Below are positions 18,456-28,369 of a stretch of DNA of 64,000 bases, one piece after another. Under the pieces are notes generated by a model. It was not told where the DNA came from and made no database searches. It saw nothing but the letters and a program-made list of their open reading frames with translations. The stretch comes from Anaerobacillus sp. CMMVII. Lineage in GTDB: Bacteria; Bacillota; Bacilli; Bacillales; Anaerobacillaceae. Within the stretch, counting starts at the first letter, position 1. Each line of letters starts with the position of its first letter. The stretch covers positions 186,001 through 250,000 of the forward strand of contig NZ_JACEHK010000006.1 of the NCBI RefSeq assembly GCF_025377685.1, read 5' to 3'. The position numbers and the translations under genes are program-made.

Positions 18456-18524
18456 TATGTTTTCCGTTGTTCTTGCTTGGGTATATCATATTAATTATAC
18501 CATTAATATGATGAAAACGTTAGA

Positions 18525-18554
18525 AAAAAGGCAGATTTGAACTTCTGCCTTTTT
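18525..18554. terminator. Terminator of the collagen-like gene
   Basis: 11-bp stem AAAAAGGCAGA/TCTGCCTTTTT with an 8-base loop. Confidence 0.8.
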
Positions 18555-18565
18555 GAGTTGAGTTA

Positions 18566-19051
18566 TTAGAAACATTGGAATGACGAGATTCTGCGTAAAT
18601 CAATCCCGAAGTAAACCCACATCCAACCATTCCAGCGATAGCCAGAAACTGACCTTCTTCCTACAAAGGTTGGATAAAACCAAAATTGTTGACGATTAGT
18701 TAACCATACATAAGTGTATCTGAATAAGCAACCGCGAATCGCTCCTGGATCAACGGCGAAAGTACCTACTTGTTGAGTTTGTGTAGGTGTAAAAGCAGGC
18801 GGTGGCGACGTTGGTGGTCCTGCTTGTTGCCCCTGCCCTGGTGGTTGAAATGGTGGTCCCGGAGGTCCTGGTGGTGGTCCTGGAGGCCCCGGTGGTCTAG
18901 GTGGTCCTGGTGGTCCAAATTGCCCTCCCGGAAAAGGAAACCCTGGTCCAAAAAATCTTTCATCATACTGGGAGTAAGGTGAAAAATCAAACCCTCCCTC
19001 TTCATAAGGAGTATAGCCGTAAAACTGATATTCATTGTAATCTGGGTACAT
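18566..19051 (-). CDS. Proline/glycine-rich collagen-like protein with aromatic C-terminal domain
   Basis: About 161 residues. The N-terminal 35 are Tyr- and acidic-rich (YPDYNEYQFYGYTPYEEGG). Then come about 45 residues of GPP/PGP triplets (collagen-like), a linker, and a compact C-terminal domain of about 55 residues very rich in W, Y, F and R with two cysteines (GCLFRYTYVWLTNRQQFWF...SSFQCF). No signal peptide. In spore formers such proteins are often coat or exosporium components, but I have no direct proof. AAGGAG lies eight bases before the ATG at 19051. Confidence 0.65.
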   Translation of the reverse strand: MYPDYNEYQFYGYTPYEEGGFDFSPYSQYDERFFGPGFPFPGGQFGPPGPPRPPGPPGPPPGPPGPPFQPPGQGQQAGPPTSPPPAFTPTQTQQVGTFAVDPGAIRGCLFRYTYVWLTNRQQFWFYPTFVGRRSVSGYRWNGWMWVYFGIDLRRISSFQCF

Positions 19052-19200
19052 ATAATGCACTCCTTTTCTTCTAGGTTTACATCATCATATGCACCTAGTA
19101 CCGGGCAAACATCTTGTACGGCAGAAAAGGGCTTTTGACTAATTACTAAACTTGGTGCTTGCCTTGTTTGTAAAAATTACGATGAAGCATTTAAATTTCT

Positions 19201-19947
19201 TTACTTCATACTTCTTTTAATCATTCCTTCGATAATAAAGGAAGCAACATCAGTCGCAACAGTACCTGCTCCGAATCCGGCATCATATCCAAGCTCTAAT
19301 GCTGTTTCGTGATTAATTCTTGGTCCGCCACAAATTAGTATGATCTTTTTTCTAATACCTGCTCCTTCTAATAGCTCAACAAGTTCAGTAAGGTTTTTTA
19401 AATGTACTCCTTTTTGTGTAACAACTTGTGATACTAATACAGCATCGGCCTTTAGTTCAATAATCTTTTGCACTAAGTCTTCATTTTTCACTTGTGAACC
19501 AAGGTTGTAGGCGTCAATCATTGGATAACGCTCTAAGCCGTACTCGCCATTAAAGCCCTTCATATTCATAATTGCATCAATTCCTACTGTATGCGCATCA
19601 GTACCTGTGCAGGCTCCAATAATAGTGATTTTGCGTTTAAACTCATTTTTTATTTTTTCATTAATTTGATAAAAATCCATCCGCTTGGTTTCAAGCTTTG
19701 GTACTCTTATAGTTGTAAAATCGATACTATGAATGAGTTTCCCATAAATGATGAAGAAGGTATAGTTTATTCCTAAATCCTTCATATGGTATATCTGAAT
19801 TTCTTCTAAACCCATTTTCTTTGCTAGCTGGATGCAAGCTTCCCTTGCCTCTTCGCCATAAGGAATTGGCAACGTAAAGCTTAGCTGGATAGCACCATCT
19901 CCTAACGTGTCTCCATATGGCTTCACTTGACTTAAATCATTTTCCAT
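19201..19947 (-). CDS. kamE: Lysine 5,6-aminomutase, B12-binding beta subunit
   Basis: Partner of KamD in moving the epsilon-amino group of D-lysine or beta-lysine to C5, using adenosylcobalamin and PLP. 248 residues, close to the clostridial subunit. The cobalamin-binding motif D-x-H-x-x-G appears as GTDAHTVGIDAIMN (about residues 117-130), and the C-terminal half has LICGGPRINHETALELGYDAGFG, the Rossmann-like B12 fold. Starts one base after the kamD stop, so translation is probably coupled. Last gene of the lysine operon. Confidence 0.93.
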   Translation of the reverse strand: MENDLSQVKPYGDTLGDGAIQLSFTLPIPYGEEAREACIQLAKKMGLEEIQIYHMKDLGINYTFFIIYGKLIHSIDFTTIRVPKLETKRMDFYQINEKIKNEFKRKITIIGACTGTDAHTVGIDAIMNMKGFNGEYGLERYPMIDAYNLGSQVKNEDLVQKIIELKADAVLVSQVVTQKGVHLKNLTELVELLEGAGIRKKIILICGGPRINHETALELGYDAGFGAGTVATDVASFIIEGMIKRSMK

Positions 19948-19948
19948 T

Positions 19949-21512
19949 TCAATTCCGCTCCAATCCTAGCTGATCTTTTAGCAGAATGTCAAAGGGATTG
20001 AAATAGTCTTCTCTTTTGACAAATACTCCATCTAACCCCTTTCCTCCTACAAACGATCGCTTAACATCTGCGAACCTGCCCTGCTCTATTGCTCTAAATA
20101 ACCCAAGTTGTTCAATTTCCTCAAGTAATATTGCTGATTCCTCGAGTACTTCATTCGCTCTTCTTTCGATTTTGCCACCCTTAACAAATTCAATTTCCTT
20201 ACTTAAATTCCTTACGTATTCATAATATATTTGGCATTTTCAATTGCTAGCTGCCGATCATGAATATAAGGGGTATGCATTGCTTCTGTCATCATTCCTA
20301 AAAGTTGAATCCCTTGATTCGTTAATGTGCCAACAAGATTAAACATCGTATTATGAATATGACCTTTAAAATATTGCCGGTCATATATTTTGTTGGTGGC
20401 ATATATTTCAGTGGAGCGTCTGGAAATATTTGACGAGACATTTGTGCCTGAGCCAATTCTAGTAAAAATCCATCCTCTAAGTCGGGATTTATTTCATATG
20501 CATGACCTAACCCCATTTGTGTCACAGGTAATCCAGCCTTTAAAGCCAGTTGTTCATTGATGAATTGCGAGGCAAGAACAGTATGGGCTCCTTCAACAGC
20601 ATCTGCCGTTGTCAAATAATTATCTTCCCCTGTATTTATTATGATCCCAGCATGACTAAGGATCCTTCTTGAAAAATCTTGATCAATTAACGTTCGTTGC
20701 ATATTAATGTCTCTAAATAATATCCCATATAAAGCGTCATTTAACATGACATCAAGACGTTCTAATGCGCCCATCATTGCAATTTCTGGCATACAAAGTC
20801 CTGAACTATAGTTGCAGAGTCGAATGTATCGGTTAACTTCTTCTCCTGCTTCATCTAATGCTTTTCTCATTATCTTGAAATTTTCTTGCGTGGCATAGGT
20901 GCCACCAAAACCTTCCCTGGTTGCACCATAGGGAACATAGTCTAAAAGACTTTGTCCAGTTGTACGGATAACTGCTATAATGTCAGCACCTTGGTAAACA
21001 GCTGCTTTGGCTTGGATAATGTCTTCATAAATATCTCCTGTAGCGACAATCACGTATAAAAGAGGTTTTTTTCCTTCACCTAATCTTTTAATATACTCAT
21101 CCCGCTCGGCTCTTTGTTTCTTAATCTTTTCTAGTCCGATATTTGCTAGCTTGAACCCTATTTCCTCTGCTTCTTGATCAGGTACGCTTTGGCATTCATT
21201 CCAATTTATTTGATCGTCATCTGCTCTTTCTGCTACCTCTTGTGGGTCCAGTCCGTAGTTGAGCATCGCTTTACAAACCCATTTCAATGCTCCTTCATTA
21301 AGAACACCTTTTTCTTGTAATTGATCTACTAAAATATTTGCAAAAGGTGCCTCGTCGATATTTACACCATCAATTCCTACTAATCTTAATAACGTACGTT
21401 CTATGGAAACGGTACTTCTTTTACTTACAAAATCAGAAATTTGATCAGAAATATTTCTAGCAGAATGTCTAGCTTTAATAATGAACTCTTCTTTCAACTG
21501 AATTTCGCCCAT
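19949..21512 (-). CDS. kamD: Lysine 5,6-aminomutase, PLP/catalytic alpha subunit (two frameshifts)
   Basis: TIM-barrel subunit of about 520 residues. The first 390 residues read openly from the ATG at 21512 (GGAG eight bases upstream). Near 20,368 one T is lost (ATATTTTAAAG should have five T), after which GHIHNTMFNLVGTLTNQGIQ continues in another frame. Near 20,220 a second single-base loss occurs, after which YVRNLSKEIEFVKGGKIERR runs to the stop at 19949. All three pieces fit the family, so the gene is probably intact in the organism. Barrel motifs seen include AMMGALERLDVMLNDALYG and TQMGLGHAYEINP. Confidence 0.92.
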
Positions 21513-21528
21513 TTCCATCACTCCAGTT

Positions 21529-23099
21529 TTACTCTTTAAGATAAAGTCTTGCAGTATTTATTATTTCTCTTGGTAAGCCTAGTCGTTCTGCTGTCGAGAG
21601 ACCTTCATAAATCATATTTCCTCTCTTTACTTTTGTTAATGTAAAATCTTTCATCTCAAATAAATCTACTTTGTCTTCTGCGATCATATTAGGAAAATGA
21701 GTAACAAAAATTGAAAATCCTCCTTCAACCTTCTTTAAGTACCTTAGAACAGCGATTGCAATGGCCTCACCTTCAATTGGGTTTGTACCTTTTCCTACTT
21801 CGTCAAGTAAATAAAAACTATACTGTTTATAAGATAAGTCATTTTTTAGTCGTAACATTTCAGCCCCAAAAGAACTCAACCCATTCTCGATATTTTGATA
21901 ATCTCCGGTTATTAAGGTTAAGTTTGAAACGAAGGAAAATTGACACTTTTTTGCTGGTACATAAAACCCATATTGTGCCAGTGCTTGAACTAAGCCAATC
22001 GTCCTTAATACAATTGTCTTTCCACTCATATTTGCACCATATAATACTGTTGATCCTTTGTTAATAGTGATTGAAATAGGTTTCATTCCTTTTGTTTGCT
22101 GCGTCCAAACGTTATGAAGATACGGGTGCAACGCATCTTCCATCATAAACGAGCGTTCTTTTACATTTAACAAAGGTTTCTCCCCATCTATCTCTAAAGC
22201 CATTTGTGCTTTTTTTACTAATATTTCAAGTTTTGCCCAATGTAAATGAGCTTCTTCCCATAATTGAACAAACGGCGCCATTTGTTGCCATACTTCTTTT
22301 AACCGCTGTTTCTCTTCAAGTTCAATCTTAATCTCTAGTTTTTAATCTCCTCATCAATAATTCTTTCTTGCTTCGACGGAAGTAAATAATAGACGAATTC
22401 GTTTCCTTGTTCCCTTATAAAAGTAAAGTGTGGATCACTTGATATAGATGAAAGCAGGGAATTAGAAATAGATAGTAATACATAACCTTCATAATTTATT
22501 TTGATGTTAAGTTTCGTTTCGTAGTAAGAACGGTGAAGCTTCTCTGATTCCCTTTTCTCCCTTACCAGCCTACGTTTTTCTGCTCTTAGGTCTTTTAGGG
22601 ATCGATGATCGATATCTTGCAATGCAAAATTAGGGTAAAAGTTTTTGTTGTTTGGATGTAATAGTTGTAACCATGTAACCCAGGGTTTTTGAACCGTTTT
22701 ATACCAACTGGTAGTTTGCATTATTTTATCATCTATATCTAAAGTTAGTAGTTTTTGAGACAAAGTATAGCTAAACCACAAAAATTGTTTAATATGAAAA
22801 AAATCAAGTAAAGGGTCAACCTCATCCCAATTCAAAGAGAGTTTTTCTAATATGGAACGGATATCTTCGAATTGTTTAAATAATTGATCTAGGTCGGCCA
22901 ATAGATTTTGATTTCGTTTCATATTTTCAATAATGAGGGACAGTTGATCGATTTCTTGCTGCCATATTTTTTCCTCGCCAAATAAAAAGGGTTTTAAATT
23001 TTTCCATATACTTTGAGAAATCCTGCTATTAGGTAAGTATCTATTTAAAAGCTCATCAAAATAGATTTGACTTTTCGTATCCTCTAAAAACCATGACAT
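21529..23099 (-). CDS. kamC: MutS-like ATPase of the lysine operon, probable mutase reactivase (one frameshift)
   Basis: About 523 residues. The N-terminal 255 are helical, lacking MutS mismatch-binding domains I-II. The C-terminal half is a MutS-type ABC ATPase with Walker A GANMSGKT, Walker B/D-loop LLDEVGKGTNPIEGEAIAIA and a conserved TH of VTHFPN. In lysine-fermenting bacteria this protein is regularly encoded next to kamDE and is regarded as a reactivase ATPase for the B12 mutase, not a repair protein. A single base is missing near 22,340, joining EEIKN to EIKIELEEKQRLKEVW. It lies 18 bp downstream of kce. Confidence 0.82.
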
Positions 23100-23117
23100 T
23101 TTGAATACTCCTTATAC

Positions 23118-23933
23118 CTAGGCACTATTTAATCCCAGGATTTGTCTAGCTTCATTTGGTTTGGCTATATCTCTACCGAATTCTTTTGATAACCGCACAA
23201 TTCTTTCTACCAAATCATTATTACTTGCCAAAACGCCCTTTGAAAAATAGATATTATCTTCTAAGCCTACGCGAACGTGGCCTCCTAATGGAATAGCTAA
23301 CATTCCCATTGCAAGTTGATGACGCCCTACTGCTGCTACACTCCAACTTGCATCATTCGGAATATTCTCTATTAAATGTAGCAAGTTTTTTCCAGTTGCA
23401 GGAATGCCACCAGGAACACCCATGACGAAATCAAAATGAAGGTGTCCCCTTACTAAGTCTTCCTTCACTAGTTGCATTGCATTATTAATCATCCCGACAT
23501 CAAAAATTTCAAATTCTGGTTTCACACCATTTTTCTGCATAAGCTGAGCAAAATATCTAATTGTTGTCTGTGAATTAACAAAGATTTCTGTTCCGAAGTT
23601 CACAGTCCCTGTTGTTAAAGTGGCCATCTCTGGTTTTAAGAATATTGGCTGAATTCTTTCTTCAGTTGTCATTCCTACTGCGCCACCTGTTGATACTTGA
23701 ACGATTATATCTGTTCTCTCTCGTATTTTCTCAATTGCTTCTTGATAGATTTCTTTATTTTGTGTGGCATTTCCATCTTGGTCTCTCACATGTAAATGAA
23801 CTATAGACGCTCCAGTTTGCCAGACCTTTTCTACGTCTTGTGCAATCTCCTCAGGAGTTATCGGTAAATAAGGAGTTTGCTCCTTACTTATCTCAGCACC
23901 AACAATTGCTGCTGTAATAATTAATTTCTCCAT
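23118..23933 (-). CDS. kce: 3-keto-5-aminohexanoate cleavage enzyme
   Basis: BKACE-family enzyme. Condenses 3-keto-5-aminohexanoate with acetyl-CoA to give acetoacetate and 3-aminobutyryl-CoA. 271 residues, intact. The zinc-binding pair is visible in VHLHVRD (about residues 45-51), with STGGAVGMT, GMINNAMQL and the late acidic segment GLEDNIYF typical of the family. GGGGGCG before the ATG. Flanked by kal and kamC in the same direction. Confidence 0.95.
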   Translation of the reverse strand: MEKLIITAAIVGAEISKEQTPYLPITPEEIAQDVEKVWQTGASIVHLHVRDQDGNATQNKEIYQEAIEKIRERTDIIVQVSTGGAVGMTTEERIQPIFLKPEMATLTTGTVNFGTEIFVNSQTTIRYFAQLMQKNGVKPEFEIFDVGMINNAMQLVKEDLVRGHLHFDFVMGVPGGIPATGKNLLHLIENIPNDASWSVAAVGRHQLAMGMLAIPLGGHVRVGLEDNIYFSKGVLASNNDLVERIVRLSKEFGRDIAKPNEARQILGLNSA

Positions 23934-23975
23934 TATTTCGCCCCCTAGATATTCAGCGTATAAGCAAATAATCTA

Positions 23976-24371
23976 CTATTCTTTATTGCTTTGCAAATGC
24001 TTTGGGACGACGCACGTACCACTTGCCTTAGTAACTAAAACAGGAGGATTAAGTACACGTGCCTTTGAAGGAACATTAACATCAACATTTCCTTCAATAA
24101 CTTTATAAGCTTCAAAAGTCATTTTTCTAGATGTATTTCCGATACTTGTAATCACGCCTTTTGCCTCAATATAATCCCCTGCATACACAGGAGCTTTGAA
24201 CTCAATTGAATCGTAAGCAACAAAAAGCCCCTCATCACCATCTAGCCTAATTAATAGTTCAGTTGCTACATCCCCAAATAGGGCCAGCATCCTTGCGCCA
24301 TCAACCAAATCTCCTCCATAATGGGCATCTGCCTGACTCATTCTTAATCTAATTACTACTTCTTTACTCAT
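23976..24371 (-). CDS. kal: 3-aminobutyryl-CoA ammonia-lyase
   Basis: Removes ammonia from L-3-aminobutyryl-CoA to yield crotonyl-CoA. 131-residue hotdog-fold protein: [29 protein letters not shown] and the strand [22 protein letters not shown] are typical of this lyase and related thioesterase-fold proteins. The start overlaps the stop of the upstream 61-codon gene by 4 bases (ATGA), indicating coupled translation. Confidence 0.93.
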   Translation of the reverse strand: MSKEVVIRLRMSQADAHYGGDLVDGARMLALFGDVATELLIRLDGDEGLFVAYDSIEFKAPVYAGDYIEAKGVITSIGNTSRKMTFEAYKVIEGNVDVNVPSKARVLNPPVLVTKASGTCVVPKHLQSNKE

Positions 24372-24553
24372 TTCTTTTCCCCCTTAAGTTCATTTTTAAG
24401 TTCATCTCTCCAAATATCAAAAACTGGTATTGACTCATCCGTCAGATCCCTAAGAATTCCTTCTAGTTTTGCTTTCATTTGTTCTGCTGCAAATGAATAA
24501 CCTTTAGGGGAGTAAGGATTATATGCAATTCCTTTGAGGTTAATTTTTTTCAT
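24368..24553 (-). CDS. 61-aa protein of unknown function within the lysine operon
   Basis: A small soluble protein, [20 protein letters not shown]..., with a helical, charged middle ([16 protein letters not shown]) and a lysine-rich tail. It overlaps the end of kamB by 14 bases and the start of kal by 4, and has a G-rich ribosome site (GGGGGGG) at suitable distance. Such tight overlaps on both sides argue that it is translated. I do not recognise a family. A role as an accessory subunit of KamB or of the B12 mutase system is only inference from position. Confidence 0.6.
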   Translation of the reverse strand: MKKINLKGIAYNPYSPKGYSFAAEQMKAKLEGILRDLTDESIPVFDIWRDELKNELKGEKK

Positions 24554-25391
24554 AACATAAATCGCCCCCCCCTCTTTGTGTCCATCTTCTTACTGTAGAA
24601 GATGATACAAAGCTTTTTAATCCGTGCTGTAGTACGATATTCCAAGCTTTTTTATACTTAAGCAACCTCGTTAACATTTGCTCAGTTAAAATACCAGGTA
24701 TAATCATCCAATCTATTTCATCAGAATAATGTTCATCAAATGTGTGAAGAAAAACAGACGGGTATTCAATCCATGTATTTTTTCTCTTTATGAGAATTAT
24801 TTCGTTATTTTTCATTAAAGCATCATTTATTTCCTTATTTTCTATAGTAGGATAAAAAAACGGATACAGCCTTTCATAGACCAAACTCCAAAATGTTGCT
24901 TCTTGTTGACTTAAGCTTGCCCCAATAGTCAAATAGGTCTGATTTGTTAGATAAGGATTAGCACTAGACAAACGGTCATAAGCACCATCAATTAAAATTT
25001 CGTTAACGTGATAGCTTTTAAATGCTTTTATGACATCTAATAGGTTATCGACGATAGGAATGCCAATGATCTTTACACTTCCAGATGAAACGGCTTCAGC
25101 TACGTAAATTTTTCCTGCTGATGTTGATAAATGTAACCCTTCTAGTATTCTCCATTTGGCTGACCCTGACTTTAAGCCTTCATTTGTTGTTGCAACAATT
25201 GTTCCTTCTGGAATAAAAATTTCTGGTTTTTCATGTCCAGTCCATACATCTCGTTTTTCACCATCTACTCCAATGCTTGTTAGTCCAATTTTTTTCTGAT
25301 GAATATTTGTATGGACATTTATTAGGTGATTTAACAGTGTTGTTTTGCCAGCATTTTTAGATAAACCTATGACACTAGTAGCCTTACACAT
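24540..25391 (-). CDS. kamB: P-loop protein KamB, probable mutase reactivase subunit
   Basis: 283 residues beginning with a nucleotide-binding motif GLSKNAGKTTLLNHL (about residues 9-23), similar to GTPase-like P-loop proteins. Later features include GVDGEKRDVWTGHEKP, ATTNEGLKSGSAKW, and ILIDGAYDRLSSANP. Proteins of this kind are encoded in lysine fermentation clusters and named KamB, thought to act with KamC in reactivating lysine 5,6-aminomutase. The name rests on operon context plus the P-loop; the biochemical role is inferred. Between kdd and the 61-aa gene. Confidence 0.7.
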   Translation of the reverse strand: MCKATSVIGLSKNAGKTTLLNHLINVHTNIHQKKIGLTSIGVDGEKRDVWTGHEKPEIFIPEGTIVATTNEGLKSGSAKWRILEGLHLSTSAGKIYVAEAVSSGSVKIIGIPIVDNLLDVIKAFKSYHVNEILIDGAYDRLSSANPYLTNQTYLTIGASLSQQEATFWSLVYERLYPFFYPTIENKEINDALMKNNEIILIKRKNTWIEYPSVFLHTFDEHYSDEIDWMIIPGILTEQMLTRLLKYKKAWNIVLQHGLKSFVSSSTVRRWTQRGGGDLCYEKN

Positions 25392-25421
25392 ATGTTTCCT
25401 TTCCCATTCTTTTTATCATTT

Positions 25422-26462
25422 TCAACCATATTTTTCTTCGAATAAGCTTCTTAACGGTTGGGATTCTCTAATTATGTTTAATGCAATATCAGCATGATCC
25501 TTTGTATAACCATTACCAATAATCATCTCTACATCTTTTCCTACTCCTTCAGCGCCTAGTGCTGCCTTTGTGAAGCTTGTGGCCATACTAAAAAAGTATA
25601 TTTTCCCGCCATCTTTTGTGATAAGAATGGAAGTCATCTCAGTATTAGCAACATTTACACAATTAATTGTGATATGAGCAAGTGCTCCAGACGTTGCTGT
25701 TTCAACAATCTTTAACGTTTGGATTGGATCAGCTGCATCAGCTTGATAAATGTCATCGATTAGCTTAAGCTTTCTAATATTGTCCAAGCCTGTCTGACTA
25801 TACTCTAAAGCAATGACCTTTCCTGTTGGTCCCACCTGCTTTTTGGCTTGATATAAAGCTAATAGACCTGATTTTCCACCTGCTCCTAGGACTACTACCG
25901 TTTGTCCTTCTTGAACCATTCTTTCCGTTTGTGCAGGTGCTCCAGCAACGTCAAGGACAGCTAAAGCTAAATTTCTTTCGAGATCATTTGGTAGTTTCGT
26001 ATAAATTCCGCTAGCAAAAAGTATCGCTTTTCCCTTTATAAAAACTTGACCTGTTTCTTCGTTAATTTTCGTTATTTCTTCTATTCTTAACGGGGTTAAA
26101 GATAGTGACACTAATGTCGCGACTTTATCTCCTACTCGTAATCCTTGACCATTTGCAGGATGTTTCTCGCCAATTTTCTCTACTTTCCCAATTAGCATTC
26201 CACCTGAACCAGTCACAGGATTATGTAATTTTCCACGACTCTGAACAATCTCCAAAATTGTTTCCTTTAATTTTCTACTATCGCCTTTTGCTTCTCCCTT
26301 CATTTGATGAAATGAGGCTGAATCTATATTTAACACTTCTACGTCAATTAACAGTTCGTTATCGTAAAGCTTCATACAATTATCAATTTTCCATGCCGGC
26401 TGTGGCAAGCTATCCTTTGGTTCTATTGAACGGTGAATCCCGTAACGATGCCCTTTATTCAT
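25422..26462 (-). CDS. kdd: L-erythro-3,5-diaminohexanoate dehydrogenase
   Basis: NAD(P)-dependent oxidative deamination of 3,5-diaminohexanoate to 3-keto-5-aminohexanoate. About 346 residues; the N-terminal part (GHRYGIHRSIEP, NIDSASFHQMK) is characteristic of Kdd, and the C-terminal half is a medium-chain-dehydrogenase-like Rossmann domain with VVVLGAGGKSGLLALYQAK (about residues 185-203). The ATG at 26462 follows GAGGT at seven bases. Intact. Confidence 0.93.
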   Translation of the reverse strand: MNKGHRYGIHRSIEPKDSLPQPAWKIDNCMKLYDNELLIDVEVLNIDSASFHQMKGEAKGDSRKLKETILEIVQSRGKLHNPVTGSGGMLIGKVEKIGEKHPANGQGLRVGDKVATLVSLSLTPLRIEEITKINEETGQVFIKGKAILFASGIYTKLPNDLERNLALAVLDVAGAPAQTERMVQEGQTVVVLGAGGKSGLLALYQAKKQVGPTGKVIALEYSQTGLDNIRKLKLIDDIYQADAADPIQTLKIVETATSGALAHITINCVNVANTEMTSILITKDGGKIYFFSMATSFTKAALGAEGVGKDVEMIIGNGYTKDHADIALNIIRESQPLRSLFEEKYG

Positions 26463-26532
26463 CAATTAAACCTCACTTTCTATTGAAATTATTTCCATTA
26501 TTACTTGATGAAATTTAAACTTCATATAAGAG

Positions 26533-26558
26533 AGTGAGCCCCGTTGAAAGGACTCACT
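26533..26558. other. Hairpin in the yokU-kdd gap
   Basis: Stem AGTGAG(CC)/(GG)ACTCACT in the 118-bp space between two genes of the same operon. There is no T-run on the minus strand, so it may be an RNA-processing or stability element rather than a terminator. Confidence 0.4.
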
Positions 26559-26580
26559 TAGTTCTTATAAAAGTAAGCAC

Positions 26581-26856
26581 TTACACATTTTTTATATCAA
26601 AAATATTCTTATAGGGGGCACTCATTAACTCTTCATAGGTAATTTCGTTTCTGCCTTTAGGCAACTCTCTTGCGTACAAAGCCATGTCTATATCATGATT
26701 CATCTCATCTGTTAGATAAGATCCGCAATCAACGCATACTAGTGCAGGAATTTGTAAAATATGCACGGCATCTTTCCCGTCTGGCAAAATCCAATAGCAG
26801 TCTTTTGTTCCTTGGTCCACATTCATGTTACTGCACCACATGCACTGCATCTGCAA
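26581..26856 (-). CDS. YokU-like zinc-finger protein
   Basis: 91 residues with CMWCSN near the N-terminus and VCVDCGSYL in the middle, that is, two CxxC pairs likely to bind zinc, followed by an acidic helical tail. B. subtilis YokU is encoded beside the lysine 2,3-aminomutase gene kamA (yodO), and the same pairing is seen here, 18 bp downstream of kamA. Function unknown; a maturation or regulatory partner of KamA is an inference from the repeated gene pairing. Confidence 0.78.
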   Translation of the reverse strand: MQMQCMWCSNMNVDQGTKDCYWILPDGKDAVHILQIPALVCVDCGSYLTDEMNHDIDMALYARELPKGRNEITYEELMSAPYKNIFDIKNV

Positions 26857-26874
26857 TCCTCCTTACAACTAATA

Positions 26875-28274
26875 TTATGAAGTCTCTAGGTTTTCTTTCC
26901 TTTTTTTCTCTTGTGACTTAATCAATTTTTCCTTCATTTGGTCACGTTTGTCGCGACGCTCTTTTAAAGTAGTGTGATTTTCAGATGCTTGATAAGCTTC
27001 CCGTTTTTCCTTTCTTCGTAAACCTTCTGGAACAAGGTTAAATTTTTCATCGTTTAATAAGGCGGATATCCCTACGGCTTTTTCTTCCTTATTACCATAA
27101 ACTTCATTAAAATATGCGTCAGCTTTGCCCGGTACATAATTTTTCGGTTCCGGATAGGATGTTATGACACCTTCAAAGTTGCGTAAGACAACTTTGTCAG
27201 GGCTTTGAGAAATTAAATAGTTAGGTTGGAGAGCAATTTTTCCACCTCCACCAGGTGCATCAACAACGAATGCAGGGACTGCATAGCCCGAAGTATGCCC
27301 TCGTAACCCTTCAATGATCTCTAACCCTTTTGATACAGGGGCACGGAAATGACCAATTCCTTCTGATAAATCACATTGATAAATATAATAAGGGCGAACG
27401 CGTATACGTACTAAATCGTGCATCAATTTCTTCATAATTGCGACGCTATCGTTAATACCCGCAAGGATAACCGCTTGATTTCCGAGAGGAACTCCAGCCA
27501 TAGATAACATGTCACAGGCTTTCTTTGCTTCCTCGGTAATCTCCAAGGAATGGTTGAAGTGAGTATTTAACCAAACAGGATGGTACTTTTTTAAGATGTT
27601 GCAAAGATTTTCAGTAATTCGTTGTGGAAAAACAACAGGTGCTCTTGTACCAATCCGAATAATTTCAACATGAGGGATCGCTCTTAGGTTTTTAAAATGT
27701 ATTCTAAGATAGTGTCATTAATAAGTAAGCCATCACCACCAGAGATTAATACATCACGAACTTCTGGGGCATTACGAATGTATTCAATGGCTGCATCTAA
27801 TTGTTTTTTGGGTACTCCCATTCCTACTTGGCCAGAAAACCGTCGTCGTGTACAGTAACGACAATACATGGAGCATTGGTTTGTAACTAAAAATAATACT
27901 CTGTCTGGATATCGATGGGTTAATCCCGGTACAGGGGAATCTTCATCTTCAAATAATGGGTCTTCAAGGTCGTATTTCGTTTTATGGATTTCTGCAGATA
28001 AAGGGACAGACTGCAGGCGAATTGGGCAACGAGGATCATCAGGATTCATTAATGATGCGTAGTATGGCGTAATATTTAAGGGAATAGTTTGAGTCGAAAT
28101 TCTAACCCCTTCTTCTTCATCTGGTGTTAAATTGACGACCTTTTTCAAATCGTCTAATGTACGAATTGTATTGGTCAATTGCCACATCCAATCGTTCCAT
28201 TTTTCCTCTGGAACGTCTTTCCATAAATCAATTTCTGTGTAATGCCGTCTAAATTTTTTCCCCTCGGTGTTCAT
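26875..28274 (-). CDS. kamA: Lysine 2,3-aminomutase (frameshifted)
   Basis: Radical SAM/PLP enzyme that interconverts L-lysine and L-beta-lysine, the first step of the pathway. About 466 residues after correction. The [4Fe-4S] motif CSMYCRYC (CxxxCxxC) lies near residue 135, and [10 protein letters not shown] is the SAM GGD motif. The frame breaks near 27,690, where a run of five A should be six ([23 protein letters not shown]). Past the break [12 protein letters not shown], the PLP-lysine region, is seen. ATG 28274 follows GAGGAGG. First gene of the operon, directly behind a sigma-54 promoter. Confidence 0.95.
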
Positions 28275-28369
28275 AGTGTAGCCTCCTCGGCGCATTTTTT
28301 TTTAGATGGTATGCGAAAGTATCGAAAGATTGGCGATGAGCACTGGTTTTCGGATACTTACCTAGAGAA

